DNA of 64,000 nt from Aeromicrobium erythreum (GTDB lineage Bacteria > Actinomycetota > Actinomycetes > Propionibacteriales > Nocardioidaceae), in NCBI RefSeq assembly GCF_001509405.1, contig NZ_CP011502.1, positions 1,550,001 through 1,614,000 on the forward strand. Reading direction: 5' to 3'. Numbering within the stretch: the stretch's first letter is position 1; each line of letters begins with the position of its first letter. Shown piece after piece: positions 46,271-55,517 of this stretch. Below the pieces are notes generated by a model that was given only the letters and a program-made list of their open reading frames with translations, was not told the origin of the DNA and did not search any database. Position numbers and translations under genes: made by a program.

Positions 46271-47046
46271 GCCGACCCGCGCTGCTCGCGACCGACCTCG
46301 ACGGCACCCTCCTGCGCAGCGACGGCACCCTGTCGGACCGCACGCGTGCCGCCGTCGCGGCGGCCGAGGAGTCCGGCGTGGAGGTCGTGTTCGTGACCGC
46401 CAGGCCGCCTCGCTGGCTCGACGAGCTCGCCGACGCGGTCGGGGGTCACGGCGTGGCGCTGTGCGGCAACGGTGCGTTCGTGCTCGACGTCGCCCGTCGC
46501 GAGGTCGTGGAGTCGCACCCGTTCGCCCCGGCAGACCTGCGGGTCCTGCTGGCCGACCTGCGGGCGGCCGTGCCGGGCATCGGCTTCGCCGTCGAGTGCG
46601 CGGACGGCATGCGCCGCGACGAGCACTTCCTCGACGCGCACCGCGACGACGCCGTGGGCCACGACCTCGAGGCCGTCGGTGCCGGCAAGCTGCTGGCCCG
46701 TGCCCCCGACGTCGAGCAGGAGGCGTTCCTGACGCGGGTGTCCGAGGTGGTGGGCGACCGCGCCGAGCTGGGCTACTCCGGCGCCGTCGGCCTGGCCGAG
46801 CTGACGCCGCGCGGCGTCACGAAGGCGTCGGGGCTGCAGACGTGGTGCACCGAGCGCGGCATCGCGGCCCGCGACGTGTGGGCGTGCGGCGATATGCCCA
46901 ACGACCTGCCGATGCTCGCCTGGGCCGGTCGCGCGCTCGCCGTGGCCAATGCCCATCCCGACGTCCTTGCCGCGGCCGACGAGGTCATCGGGTCGAACGA
47001 CGACGACGGCGTCGCGCAGGTGCTGGAGCGGTTGACGGCGCTCTGA
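46267..47046 (+). CDS. HAD-superfamily hydrolase, Cof type
   Basis: 259 aa. Motif [10 protein letters not shown] (nucleophile Asp), motif II in FVTARPPRW, Lys region [11 protein letters not shown] and motif [17 protein letters not shown]. The C2-type cap between identifies the Cof subfamily of sugar-phosphate or cofactor phosphatases. Substrate unknown. GTG start overlaps the rlmN stop, indicating co-transcription. Confidence 0.92.
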   Translation: MSRPALLATDLDGTLLRSDGTLSDRTRAAVAAAEESGVEVVFVTARPPRWLDELADAVGGHGVALCGNGAFVLDVARREVVESHPFAPADLRVLLADLRAAVPGIGFAVECADGMRRDEHFLDAHRDDAVGHDLEAVGAGKLLARAPDVEQEAFLTRVSEVVGDRAELGYSGAVGLAELTPRGVTKASGLQTWCTERGIAARDVWACGDMPNDLPMLAWAGRALAVANAHPDVLAAADEVIGSNDDDGVAQVLERLTAL

Positions 47047-47090
47047 CGGGACGGGTGTCCGGGCTGGAGGGCGGTGTCGGAGGCTGCCCC

Positions 47091-47096
47091 TAGGTT
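47091..47096 (+). promoter_or_regulatory. -10 element of the DUF222 gene (leaderless)
   Basis: TAGGTT, 6 nt, ATG at 47103. Confidence 0.5.
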
Positions 47097-47102
47097 GGAG
47101 AC

Positions 47103-48325
47103 ATGGACGAGAACGGCAACGGCAACACGGAGGCGCTCGACGCGCTGACCGCCCGCGCGCGGGAGCGCGCGCGTGCCGAGGCGTCCGAGATCGTCGACAT
47201 GCTCCGGTTCCGTGACGCCGAGCTGGTCCGCACTGCCGGCATCGAGTCGCCGATGGTGCGGCTCGTCGAGCGGTCGGCGATCGCGCTGGAGATCGGCCAG
47301 GCCGTCGGGCTGTCCGAGGGACAGGTCACCACCCGGCTCGCGGCGGCCGACCGGCTCCGCGAACGCACGCCGTACACCTGGCTGGCCTTCCGCGACGGTC
47401 GTCTCGACTGGGCGCGAGCCCGCGAGGTGTCGTCGGCGGCTCTGCTGCTGGTGCACGAGTCGTCCCACCGACGCCTCGACGAGTCGGTCGTCGGGTACGC
47501 GGCGACCCACACCGTGGCCGAGCTGCGCGCCTGGCTGCGACGCTTCGTCGCCCGCGTCGAGGCCGAGGAGGCCGCCGCCAGGGCCGAGGCCGCCCGACGT
47601 CAGCGCGACGTGCAGGTCACCCACGTCGACGACGCCATGGCCTGGATCAACGCCTTCATCCCCTCCCACCAGGCCGCCGCCATCGACGCCCGCCTGCGCC
47701 GCACCCCCCGCGCCGACGGCGACGACCGCACCCGCGGCCAGGTCCGCGCCGACGCCTTCGTCGACCTCCTCCTCACCGAGGACACCCCCGCCACCGGCCG
47801 CGCCCGCACCGACATCGGCGTCGTCATCGACGCCGACGTCCTCGCCGGTGCCGAGCCCGGACCCGCCGTCTCCGACGACGGCACCTGGACGGTGCCCGCC
47901 GAGTGGGTGCTCGAGCACCTCGACCCCGACGACACCTTCTTCCACCGGCTGCTCGTCGACCCCATCACGAAGGACGTGCTGGCCCACGAGTACGTGGGCC
48001 GGTTCGCGCCCGACGTCCTCGCCACCGCCATCAGCTTCCGCGACGGCGTCTGCCAGGCCCCGGCTGCCTGAGACCCGCCCGCGACTGCGACCTCGACCAC
48101 CGAGAACCCCACCCCAGAGGTCCCACGAAGGGATCGAACCTCTGGGCACTGCACCGCCGACACCACGCCATGAAGAGCCACCGCACCCTGCGCTGGATCC
48201 TGCCCTCCGGCCGCACCGTCGACGCCGAACCCGCCACCCACGGCCCGTCGCCCGACGTCGGGTCCGACGTCGAGCACCGCATCGCCCGGCTGCTCGTCGA
48301 CCGCGGAGAGCCCCCAGTACGCTGA
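47103..48325 (+). pseudogene. DUF222/HNH endonuclease-like (13E12-type) gene with frameshift before the HNH motif
   Basis: The first frame (47103-48071, 322 aa) is a DUF222 domain (helical, VDDAMAWINAFIPSHQAAAI, LVDPITKDVLAHEYVG) that stops at FRDGVCQAPAA. The next frame resumes with GCLRPARDCDLDHREPHPRG, SNLWALHRRHHAMKSHRTL: the HNH part (Cys, DxDH, RRHH) normally fused to DUF222. Adding one G in CCCCGG (48058-48063) would restore a ~407-aa protein to the stop at 48325. Multi-copy family in actinobacteria, often decayed; function unproven. The second half has C-rich codon runs but no IS remnants. Confidence 0.8.
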
Positions 48326-48353
48326 CCCGCGTCCGACCCGACGGAGGAGACCC

Positions 48354-49085
48354 ATGCTCGGAGTGAGCCGCGACGGCGACGTCGTCGTCCTGGAGCTGCA
48401 GCGCGAGGAGCGCCGCAACGCCCTCAACCTCGACCTGTGCCGCGCGATCGACGAGGCCGCGCGCGACGCGGTCGGCGACGGGCCGGCGAACGGGGGAGCG
48501 CGGGCCATCGTCATCACCGGCCAGGGGACCGCGTTCTGCTCGGGGGCCGACCTCGGCGGCGTCTACGGGGACGAGTTCCTGGAGGCGCTGTACGGCATGC
48601 TGCACGGCCTCACCCGGCTGCCCGTCCCGATCGTCGCCGCCGTGAACGGCCCCGCCATCGGCGCCGGCACCCAGCTCGCCATCGCCTGCGACCTGCGGGT
48701 CGCCGACGAGCGGGCGAAGTTCGGCGTGCCCACTGCCCGCAACGGCATGGCCGTCGACGCGTGGACCATCCGCACGCTCGCCGCGCTGTCCGGCACCGGG
48801 CCGGCCCGTCGCATGATGCTGGCCGGCGAGCTCATCGACCGCGACGAGGCGCTCGGCCACGGGCTCGTCGACAAGCCCGGCACGCTCGACGACGCCCTGG
48901 CCTGGGCCCACGAGATCGCCACGCTCGCGCCGCTCACCCTCGCCTACAACAAGCGCGTCCTCAACGGGCTCGACGACGACGCCACGATCGAGCAGGGCTT
49001 CCGCGACGTCTGGGCCAGCGAGGACGTGCGCGAGGCGGCCACCGCGCGCACCGAGAAGCGCACGCCCGTGTTCCGGGGGCGTTGA
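48354..49085 (+). CDS. Enoyl-CoA hydratase/isomerase family protein
   Basis: 243 aa crotonase. QREERRNALNLDLC, the oxyanion-hole segments GTAFCSGADLGGVYGDEF and VAAVNGPAIGAGTQLAIACD, then KFGVPTARNGMAVDAWTIRT. The usual catalytic Glu around the third segment is not obvious, so hydratase activity is unsure. ATG with ribosome-binding site GGAGGA; unlike its neighbours it has a short leader. TACGCT at 48317-48322 could be its -10. Shares a TGATG with the next gene. Confidence 0.88.
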   Translation: MLGVSRDGDVVVLELQREERRNALNLDLCRAIDEAARDAVGDGPANGGARAIVITGQGTAFCSGADLGGVYGDEFLEALYGMLHGLTRLPVPIVAAVNGPAIGAGTQLAIACDLRVADERAKFGVPTARNGMAVDAWTIRTLAALSGTGPARRMMLAGELIDRDEALGHGLVDKPGTLDDALAWAHEIATLAPLTLAYNKRVLNGLDDDATIEQGFRDVWASEDVREAATARTEKRTPVFRGR

Positions 49086-49525
49086 TGGCGAGCCTCGGGT
49101 TCGAGCTGCTCGACCGGCACGTCATCGGCGGAGGTGCGGACGACCCGGCCACGTCGACGCTCACCTACGCCACGCTGCTGGAGCGCTCGTCGTTCCTCGG
49201 CTCCGGCCTGCGGATGCTCGGCGTGCAGCCTGGTGACGAGGTCGGCGTGCAGGTGGCGGGCGACGACCGGGTGGTCGCCGTCTGCGCGTGCATCCGGATC
49301 GGCGCCGTCCCCGCACCCGACGGCACGGTCGTCGTGGTCGACGGCGACGACGGCCCCGAGGTGCGCTCCGCCGAGGGCGTCCACCCGCTCGACCTCGTCC
49401 GGCAGGCCGGCTCCGGCGACGCCGCCACGGCGCTCGCGAAGGACGCCGACGGCTTCCGCGACGCCGTGCTCGCGCACGCGGCTGACGTCGTCGAGCCGCT
49501 GCTCGCGCGTCGGCCCGTCCGCTAG
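49085..49525 (+). CDS. Mini AMP-binding-like protein (TIGR03089-like)
   Basis: 146 aa. Residues ~25-75 (LTYATLLERSSFLGSGLRML, GVQPGDEVGVQVAGDDRVVA, CACIRIGAVPAP) match the start of acyl-CoA synthetases/AMP-binding enzymes, but the ATP-binding loop, the A5/A8 motifs and the C-terminal lid are absent. It cannot be a complete ligase. Short stand-alone AMP-binding-like proteins (TIGR03089) exist in actinobacteria. Coupled to the crotonase gene. Its stop TAG shares CTAG with the stop of the convergent SDR gene. Confidence 0.6.
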   Translation: MASLGFELLDRHVIGGGADDPATSTLTYATLLERSSFLGSGLRMLGVQPGDEVGVQVAGDDRVVAVCACIRIGAVPAPDGTVVVVDGDDGPEVRSAEGVHPLDLVRQAGSGDAATALAKDADGFRDAVLAHAADVVEPLLARRPVR

Positions 49526-50502
49526 GAGCCCTCGGGCTCGAGCCCCGCCCAGGCCGCCAGCCGGTCCCAGGCTCGACGCCGCAGCGCCGGGTCCTCCGTC
49601 GTCCACGGGAGGTAGTGCGGCGAGCGGCGCCGCCGGTCGCACCAGAACCCGTCGGGTCCGGTCACCGACGTCGGCGTGCCGACGAGCCACACCATCGTGT
49701 CCGCACCCTGCTCGGCCGTGCGCAGCACCGGGGCGACGACCTTCGCGAAGCCCGGCAACGAGTCGGTGATCCCCGGCGTCTCGGCCCAGCCCGGGTGCAT
49801 CGCGTGACTCGCCAGGTGCGGGTGGCGCTCGGCGAGCAGCTCGGCGACCACCACCTGCAGCCGCTTCGTGCGCGCGTAGGCGCGCACGCCGTCGTACTCG
49901 CCGTCGCGGTACTGCAGGTCGTCGACGAGCGCCGACGTGAGCGGTGCCGTGTACATGCCGCCCGACGACACCCACACGACGCGGCCGTCGTCCGCCGCCT
50001 CCAGCAGCGGGCGGAGCAGCTCGGTCAGCAGCAGCGGACCCAGCACGTGGGTGGCCAGCGTCAGCTCGTGACCCTGCGCCGACTCCGTGCGCTCCTTCGG
50101 CATCACCCCCGCGTCGTGGACGATCGCGTGCAGGGCGCCCAGGTCCGACGTGAGCCGCTGCGCGTACCGCCGGAGGTCGTCGAGGTCGCTGACGTCGCAC
50201 ACCTCCTCGCGCAGGTCCGCCGCCGGCACGCCGCCCCGGATCTCCCGGGCGGCATCGGCCAGCCGGTTAGCCTTGCGGCCCACGAGGTGCACCGTCGCGC
50301 CCAGGGCGGCGATGCCGGTGGCCGCCGCCGCGCCCAGGCCGCCACTCGCACCCGTCACCACGACGTGCCGACCGCGGAGCGCGTCCGGCTCCGGGTCGGC
50401 GGGCCACCAGCGTCGTCGCAGGGCCGGTCCGATGCTGGAGTAGCCGGGCAGGACCGTCTTGTCGAGGACGGTGTCGGCGAGGTTCGCGAACGTCGAGGGC
50501 AT
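49522..50502 (-). CDS. Short-chain dehydrogenase/reductase
   Basis: 326 aa. Rossmann motif VVVTGASGGLGAAAATGIAA (TGxxxGxG), DAGVMPKE (NNAG equivalent), catalytic Ser in VVWVSSGGMYTAP and YxxxK in YARTKRLQVV. A ~45-residue N-terminal extension precedes the fold, and the C-terminal CDRRRRSPHYLPWT resembles DHRS-type SDRs. NAD(P)-dependent oxidoreductase of unknown substrate. Monocistronic. Confidence 0.9.
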   Translation of the reverse strand: MPSTFANLADTVLDKTVLPGYSSIGPALRRRWWPADPEPDALRGRHVVVTGASGGLGAAAATGIAALGATVHLVGRKANRLADAAREIRGGVPAADLREEVCDVSDLDDLRRYAQRLTSDLGALHAIVHDAGVMPKERTESAQGHELTLATHVLGPLLLTELLRPLLEAADDGRVVWVSSGGMYTAPLTSALVDDLQYRDGEYDGVRAYARTKRLQVVVAELLAERHPHLASHAMHPGWAETPGITDSLPGFAKVVAPVLRTAEQGADTMVWLVGTPTSVTGPDGFWCDRRRRSPHYLPWTTEDPALRRRAWDRLAAWAGLEPEGS

Positions 50503-50508
50503 GCACCC

Positions 50509-50514
50509 ACGCTA
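50509..50514 (-). promoter_or_regulatory. -10 element of the SDR gene (leaderless)
   Basis: On the minus strand TAGCGT, 6 nt, ATG (first base 50502). Confidence 0.5.
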
Positions 50515-50558
50515 GGCAGCAGGGCGTCCGCGGGCGCGTCGAGCCACGGTGGCGTGCG

Positions 50559-51224
50559 CTACAGGAGCCCGGCCTCGTGCATCGTGATGGCCACCTGCAC
50601 CCGGTTGACCGCGTCGAGCTTCGTGAACAGGTGCGAGATGTGGGCCTTGACCGTCGCGAGGCTCACGTGCAGCTCGGCGGCGATCTCCGCGTTCGAGGCG
50701 CCGCGCCCGATGGCGAGGGCCACGTCGCGCTCGCGGTCGGTCAACGACGCCACGCGCCGCACCGCGTCGGCCTCACGACCGCCGCCCGACCCGTCGGTCA
50801 CCTGGGCGATGAGCCGACGGGTGATGGCCGGGGAGAGCGCCGGCTCCCCGCTCAGGACGGTGCTGATGGCCTCCACGATCTGCGCGGGCGGGGTGTCCTT
50901 GAGCAGGAACCCGTGGGCGCCCGCGGCGAGCGCCCGCACGACGTAGTCGTCGGCGTCGAAGGTGGTCAGCACGAGCACGTGCGGCGGCGACGGCAGCGCG
51001 GTGATGGCGGCGGTCGCCTCGATGCCGTCCATGACCGGCATGCGCAGGTCCATCAGCACCACGTCGACGTCGTGGGAGCGCACGGCGTCGAGCGCCTCGC
51101 GCCCGTCGGACGCCTCGGCCACGACCTCGTGGTCGTCGGCGCCGCCGAGCATGAGCGAGAGCCCGGCTCGCACGAGCGCGTCGTCGTCGACGAGGAGGAG
51201 ACGGGTGGGGCGGCCGGACGTCAC
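50559..51224 (-). CDS. Response regulator, NarL/LuxR type
   Basis: 221 aa. Receiver domain RLLLVDDDALVRAGLSLML with the phosphorylated Asp in VDVVLMDLRMPVMDG, conserved Thr in VLVLTTFDADD and Lys in HGFLLKDTPP. The C-terminal LuxR HTH is LTDRERDVALAIGRGASNAE through SLATVKAHISHLFTKL. The GTG at 51224 gives a 4-nt overlap with the kinase stop; a GTG at 51233 is possible but would overlap by 13 nt. Probably activates the divergent ABC exporter genes. Confidence 0.94.
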   Translation of the reverse strand: MTSGRPTRLLLVDDDALVRAGLSLMLGGADDHEVVAEASDGREALDAVRSHDVDVVLMDLRMPVMDGIEATAAITALPSPPHVLVLTTFDADDYVVRALAAGAHGFLLKDTPPAQIVEAISTVLSGEPALSPAITRRLIAQVTDGSGGGREADAVRRVASLTDRERDVALAIGRGASNAEIAAELHVSLATVKAHISHLFTKLDAVNRVQVAITMHEAGLL

Positions 51225-52372
51225 GCGGTCCACGGTATCCGCGCCTCCAGGACGTAGCGGCGGTCGGCCGACACGCGGTGCGACAGGCTGCCGCGCGCCA
51301 GCTCGACCCGCTCGCGCAGGCCGACGAGCCCCAGGCCCGACCCGGGCAGCGGTGCCGTCGGCGTGCCGAGCGGGAGAAGGTTGACGACCCGCACGTCCAC
51401 GGTCTGCGCGCCGACGTCGACCGTCACCTCGACGGGCGTGCCGGCCGCGTGCTTGCGCGCGTTGGTCAGGCCCTCCTGCACCACGCGGTAGACGGTGCGC
51501 CCGGCGGCTCCCGCGACGTCGTCGAGGTCGCCCTGCAGGTCCAGCTCCACCCGCATCCCGGCCGCCCGCGACTCCTCGACCAGCTCGACCACGTCGCGAG
51601 CCGTCGGCTGCGGCAGCTCCGGCACGGCGTCACCCGGGCCCTCGCGCAGCACGCCGAGCACGCCGCGCAGCTCGGTCATCGCCTGGTGGGCGGTCTCCTG
51701 GATGGTCAGGGCGGTCTCGTGCACCTGCTCCCGTCCGAGGTCCTGGCGGTAGGCGAGGGCACCGGCGTGCATAGTGACCAGGGAGATGCGATGGGCGAGC
51801 ACGTCGTGCATCTCGCGGGCGATGCGGGTGCGCTCCGCGCTGCGCGCCTGCGCGACCTTGGCCGCCTGCTCGGCCTCCGCGCTCTCCGCCCGTGAGCGCA
51901 GGGTCGCGAGCAGCTCGCGGCGTGACCCCACGTACAGCCCCACCGCGACCAGGAGGCCGATGACCACGACCACGACCGCGGCGTCGACGCGGGGGTCCTC
52001 ACCCGGCAGCGGGTTGACGGCGACCACGAACGGGATGGTCAGCAGGCACACCAGGGTCACCGGCACGAGCTCGCGCCAGCGTCGGCGCGTGGCGAGGGAG
52101 ACCAGCGCCAGGCAGGCCGCGCCGCCCGAGCTGAACGACCCGATGCTCACGACGTTCGTCACCAGCGCGACCGTGACGGGGAACCGGCGACGCCAGACCA
52201 TCGCGACCACGGTGCACGCCACACCCGTCGCCAGGTCGAGGGCGAACCACAGCGGTGCGTGCCGCAGCTGCCAGAGCCCGAGCGGCACCCACGTCAGCGC
52301 GGTCACGGCGAGGACGAGCAGCAACCGCCACGTGTGTCCCCACCAGGTCAGCGGGGGAGCGGTGCCGGTCAC
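51221..52372 (-). CDS. Sensor histidine kinase, DesK/NarX-like (HisKA_3)
   Basis: 383 aa. N-terminal membrane part with ~5-6 hydrophobic segments (LLLVLAVTALTWVPLGLW to VVVVVIGLLVAVGLYVG, each within the first ~165 residues), no large extracellular domain. Then the phospho-acceptor EMHDVLAHRISLVTMHAG and a C-terminal HATPase with GSGLGLVGLRERVELARG. A membrane-stress type sensor is likely. Start GTG 52372 is preferred over GTG 52381 because TAGCGT lies 7 nt before it. Confidence 0.92.
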   Translation of the reverse strand: MTGTAPPLTWWGHTWRLLLVLAVTALTWVPLGLWQLRHAPLWFALDLATGVACTVVAMVWRRRFPVTVALVTNVVSIGSFSSGGAACLALVSLATRRRWRELVPVTLVCLLTIPFVVAVNPLPGEDPRVDAAVVVVVIGLLVAVGLYVGSRRELLATLRSRAESAEAEQAAKVAQARSAERTRIAREMHDVLAHRISLVTMHAGALAYRQDLGREQVHETALTIQETAHQAMTELRGVLGVLREGPGDAVPELPQPTARDVVELVEESRAAGMRVELDLQGDLDDVAGAAGRTVYRVVQEGLTNARKHAAGTPVEVTVDVGAQTVDVRVVNLLPLGTPTAPLPGSGLGLVGLRERVELARGSLSHRVSADRRYVLEARIPWTA

Positions 52373-52379
52373 CGACGAC

Positions 52380-52385
52380 ACGCTA
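52380..52385 (-). promoter_or_regulatory. -10 element of the kinase-regulator operon
   Basis: On the minus strand TAGCGT, 7 nt, GTG (first base 52372). The rest of the 122-nt divergent region contains CATACT (52433-52438), a further possible plus-strand -10, and is the likely target of the response regulator. Confidence 0.45.
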
Positions 52386-52491
52386 CCCAGCCCCGTGGAC
52401 TCCCGACCACGACCGACGGACGGGGACGTCTCATACTTTCGGCGCGCCGATCATGGCTGCGCGACGGATGCGTCACCGGTTCGGCGTGCGG

Positions 52492-52497
52492 GAGAGT
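52492..52497 (+). promoter_or_regulatory. -10-like element of the ABC exporter (52504)
   Basis: GAGAGT, 6 nt, ATG at 52504. Deviates from TANNNT at the first base but keeps A2, T6 and the spacing. Confidence 0.35.
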
Positions 52498-52503
52498 GGG
52501 ACC

Positions 52504-53415
52504 ATGATCCAGGTCCAGAACCTCACGAAGGCGTACGCCGGCTTCACGGCCGTCGACGACGTCAGCTTCACCTGCCGTCCGGGCGCGGTGACCGGCTTCC
52601 TCGGGCCCAACGGTGCCGGCAAGTCGACGACGATGCGCATCATCGCCGGACTCACGCCCCCGTCGAAGGGTGCCGCCACCGTCGGCGGCGTGAACTACCG
52701 CGACATCCCCAACCCCGGCACGCAGGTCGGCGTCCTCCTCGACGCCTCGGCGCAGCACGCCGGCCGCACCGGCCGGGAGATCCTGACGATCGGCGCGCGC
52801 ACCATGGGGCTGCCCGCGAGCCGCGTCGACGAGATGCTCGCGCTCGTCAGCCTGTCCGACAAGGAGTCCCGCCGCCGCGTGCGCAACTACTCGCTCGGCA
52901 TGCGCCAGCGGCTCGGCATCGCGCACGCCCTCCTCGGCGACCCGAAGATCCTCATGCTCGACGAGCCCGCCAACGGTCTCGACCCGGCCGGCATCCACTG
53001 GATGCGCGGCCTGCTTCGTGAGTACGCCGACCGCGGCGGCACCGTGCTCCTGTCGTCGCACCTGCTGCACGAGGTGCAGATCATCGCCGACGAGCTGATC
53101 GTCATCGGCAACGGGAAGATCGTCGCCGAGGGCACGAAGGAGGAGCTGCTGCAGGCGGCCGGCACGTACGTGCGCGGCGTCGAGCCACGCGCCCTCGAGC
53201 AGGCGCTCACCGGCGCCGGCATCACCGTCACGCCGAGCGGCGAGGGCCTCACCACCGAGGCCGCGCCCGAGGTCGTCGGCAAGGCGGCCGCCGCTGCGGG
53301 CGTCGCCCTCGTCGAGCTGCGCCAGGCCGACGGCGCGGGCCTGGAGGAGATGTTCCTCCAGCTCACCGCCACCACCCAGCGCGACGCCGTCCCCACCGAA
53401 GGAGCCCAGGCATGA
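52504..53415 (+). CDS. ABC transporter ATPase (bacitracin/lantibiotic-resistance type)
   Basis: 303 aa. Walker A GPNGAGKSTTMRIIAGL, signature YSLGMRQRLGIAHALLGDP (SLGMRQR as in BcrA-type ATPases), Walker B ILMLDEPANGLDPAGIHWMR, H-loop LSSHLLHEV. The ~80-residue C-terminal extension is family-typical. ATGA overlap with the permease gene. Regulated presumably by the divergent two-component system, as in other cell-envelope stress modules. Confidence 0.92.
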   Translation: MIQVQNLTKAYAGFTAVDDVSFTCRPGAVTGFLGPNGAGKSTTMRIIAGLTPPSKGAATVGGVNYRDIPNPGTQVGVLLDASAQHAGRTGREILTIGARTMGLPASRVDEMLALVSLSDKESRRRVRNYSLGMRQRLGIAHALLGDPKILMLDEPANGLDPAGIHWMRGLLREYADRGGTVLLSSHLLHEVQIIADELIVIGNGKIVAEGTKEELLQAAGTYVRGVEPRALEQALTGAGITVTPSGEGLTTEAAPEVVGKAAAAAGVALVELRQADGAGLEEMFLQLTATTQRDAVPTEGAQA

Positions 53416-54218
53416 GCACCACCACCGCACCCGCGGTCAGCATCGACACCGACCGTCCGGGCATCCCCCTCACCCGCCTGGTGGGTGTGGAGGTCCGCAA
53501 GTCCTTCGACACGCGTGCCGGACGGTGGCTGAGCATCTCGATCCTCGGCCTGTGCGCCGTGGTGATGCTCGTCATCGCGTTCCTCGTCACCGACGGGGGC
53601 GAGTTCCAGGACTTCCCGTTCTTCATCCAGGCCATGGGCGGCACGCTCGGCTACTTCCTGCCGATCATCGCGATCATGCTGGTCACCTCGGAGTGGGGCC
53701 AGCGCACCGGGCTCGTCACGTTCACCCTCGAGCCTCGCCGTCCCCGCGTGGTGGCCGCGAAGCTGCTCGCCGGACTCATCATCTCCGTCGGCGTGATGCT
53801 GCTGTCCGCCGTGCTCGCGGCGATCGGCACGTTCCTCGCGTCGAGCGTCCGCGGTGTCGACGTGTCGTGGACGATCACCGGCCACGAGGTCTTCAACTTC
53901 GTGGTGAGCAACCTGATTGGCGTGCTCATCGGGTTCGCCATCGCCATGCTGCTCATGAACACGGCGGCCGCCATCGTCGGCTACTTCGTCTACACGCTCG
54001 TGCTTCCGATCGTCGTCGGCATCGTCGGCGGGCTCGTGGAGTGGTTCGGCGACCTCGCCCCGTGGATCGAGCTGAACACGGCCCTCGTGCCGCTGTTCAC
54101 CGGCGACTTCGACCCGACCGGCGAGGAGTGGGCGCGCATCGCGACCGCCGGCACGATCTGGCTGGTGCTGCCGCTCGGCTTCGGCATCTACCGGCTGCTG
54201 CGCTCCGAGGTGAAGTGA
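53412..54218 (+). CDS. ABC-2 family transporter permease
   Basis: 268 aa with six hydrophobic segments; the N-terminal motif LTRLVGVEVRKSFDTRAGRW is the characteristic amphipathic start of ABC-2 permeases in this class (VEVRKxFDTR). TSEWGQRTGLVTFTLEPRRP follows the second helix. Partner of the preceding ATPase. Export of a membrane-active compound or self-protection is inferred. Confidence 0.88.
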   Translation: MSTTTAPAVSIDTDRPGIPLTRLVGVEVRKSFDTRAGRWLSISILGLCAVVMLVIAFLVTDGGEFQDFPFFIQAMGGTLGYFLPIIAIMLVTSEWGQRTGLVTFTLEPRRPRVVAAKLLAGLIISVGVMLLSAVLAAIGTFLASSVRGVDVSWTITGHEVFNFVVSNLIGVLIGFAIAMLLMNTAAAIVGYFVYTLVLPIVVGIVGGLVEWFGDLAPWIELNTALVPLFTGDFDPTGEEWARIATAGTIWLVLPLGFGIYRLLRSEVK

Positions 54219-54272
54219 CCCCGGAGCGGTGAGACCTCCGGCGCCCGGGCGGGACACCCGGTGCCGGTGAGG

Positions 54273-54278
54273 GAGAAT
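54273..54278 (+). promoter_or_regulatory. -10-like element deciding the dxr start
   Basis: GAGAAT, 6 nt, ATG at 54285. An in-frame GTG at 54261 lies upstream of this element and is rejected. Confidence 0.4.
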
Positions 54279-54284
54279 GGCGAC

Positions 54285-55517
54285 ATGCGCAAGCGTGTCG
54301 CCATTCTCGGTTCCACCGGCTCCATCGGCACCCAGGCCCTGGAGGTGGTCGAGGCCGCGCCCGAGAGGTTCGACGTCGTCGCGCTCGCGGCCGGTGGGTC
54401 CGACCCGGCCCTGCTCGCCGCCCAGGCCATCCGGCACGAGGTCGAGGTGGTCGCCGTCGCGCGCGCCACGTCGGCGCAGGACGTCCAGCTCGCGCTCTAC
54501 GCCGAGGCGAAGCGGCGCGGCTGGTCCGAGGGCGACCACCGTGTGCCGCGCCTGCTCGCCGGCCCCGACGCCGCCACCGAGGTGGCGCGCACCGACGTCG
54601 ACGTCGTGCTCAACGGCATGACGGGTGCGGTCGGCCTCGAGCCGACCTTGGCAGCCCTCGACGCGGGTACCACACTCGCGCTCGCCAACAAGGAGTCGCT
54701 GATCGTGGGCGGTGAGCTGGTCACGTCGCGGGTGCGTCCGGGGCAGCTCGTGCCGGTCGACTCCGAGCACTCCGCGATCGCGCAGGCCCTGCGCGGCGAG
54801 CGCGTCGACGACGTGCGTCGCCTGCTCGTCACCGCGAGCGGCGGACCGTTCCGCGGACGCAGCCGCGCCGAGCTCGCCGACGTGACGCCCGAGCAGGCGA
54901 TGGCGCACCCGACGTGGGACATGGGTCCGGTCATCACCATCAACTCCGCGACGCTCGTCAACAAGGGCCTGGAGGTGATCGAGGCGCACCTGCTGTTCGG
55001 GATCGACTTCGACCGCATCGACGTGGTCGTGCACCCGTCGTCGGTGGTGCACTCCATGGTCGAGTACGTCGACGGCTCGACGATGGTGCAGGCCTCGCCC
55101 CCGGACATGCGGCTGCCGATCGCCCTCGGGCTCGCGTGGCCCGAGCGCGTGCCGGGCGCGGCGCGCGGCTGCGACTGGACCTCGCCCACCTCGTGGGAGT
55201 TCTTCCCGCTCGACGAGACCGCGTTTCCCGCCGTGTCGCTGGCGCGGCGCGCCGGGTCCTTCGGCCGCACGGCGCCGGCCGTCCTCAACGCCGCCAACGA
55301 GGTGTGCGTCGACGCGTTCGTCGCCGGCGACTTGGGCTTCCTTGGCATCGTGGACACGGTGGGCGCGGTCCTGGACGAGCACCTGCGCGACCCGGACGCC
55401 GCCCACCCCGACCTGACCCTCGAGCGCGTGCTCGAGGCCGACACCCTGGCCCGCGAGCGGGCGAGGGCCCTGGTAGAGGGAGCGTCCATGAGTGCATCCA
55501 GCGGAGCCCGCGCGTGA
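54285..55517 (+). CDS. dxr: 1-deoxy-D-xylulose-5-phosphate reductoisomerase
   Basis: 410 aa; NADPH-dependent second step of the MEP isoprenoid pathway. [19 protein letters not shown] (NADPH site), [66 protein letters not shown] (in part) and [14 protein letters not shown] are all present. It overlaps the rseP gene by 4 nt, and ispG, another MEP enzyme, follows. This dxr-rseP-ispG order is common in actinobacteria. Confidence 0.97.
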   Translation: MRKRVAILGSTGSIGTQALEVVEAAPERFDVVALAAGGSDPALLAAQAIRHEVEVVAVARATSAQDVQLALYAEAKRRGWSEGDHRVPRLLAGPDAATEVARTDVDVVLNGMTGAVGLEPTLAALDAGTTLALANKESLIVGGELVTSRVRPGQLVPVDSEHSAIAQALRGERVDDVRRLLVTASGGPFRGRSRAELADVTPEQAMAHPTWDMGPVITINSATLVNKGLEVIEAHLLFGIDFDRIDVVVHPSSVVHSMVEYVDGSTMVQASPPDMRLPIALGLAWPERVPGAARGCDWTSPTSWEFFPLDETAFPAVSLARRAGSFGRTAPAVLNAANEVCVDAFVAGDLGFLGIVDTVGAVLDEHLRDPDAAHPDLTLERVLEADTLARERARALVEGASMSASSGARA

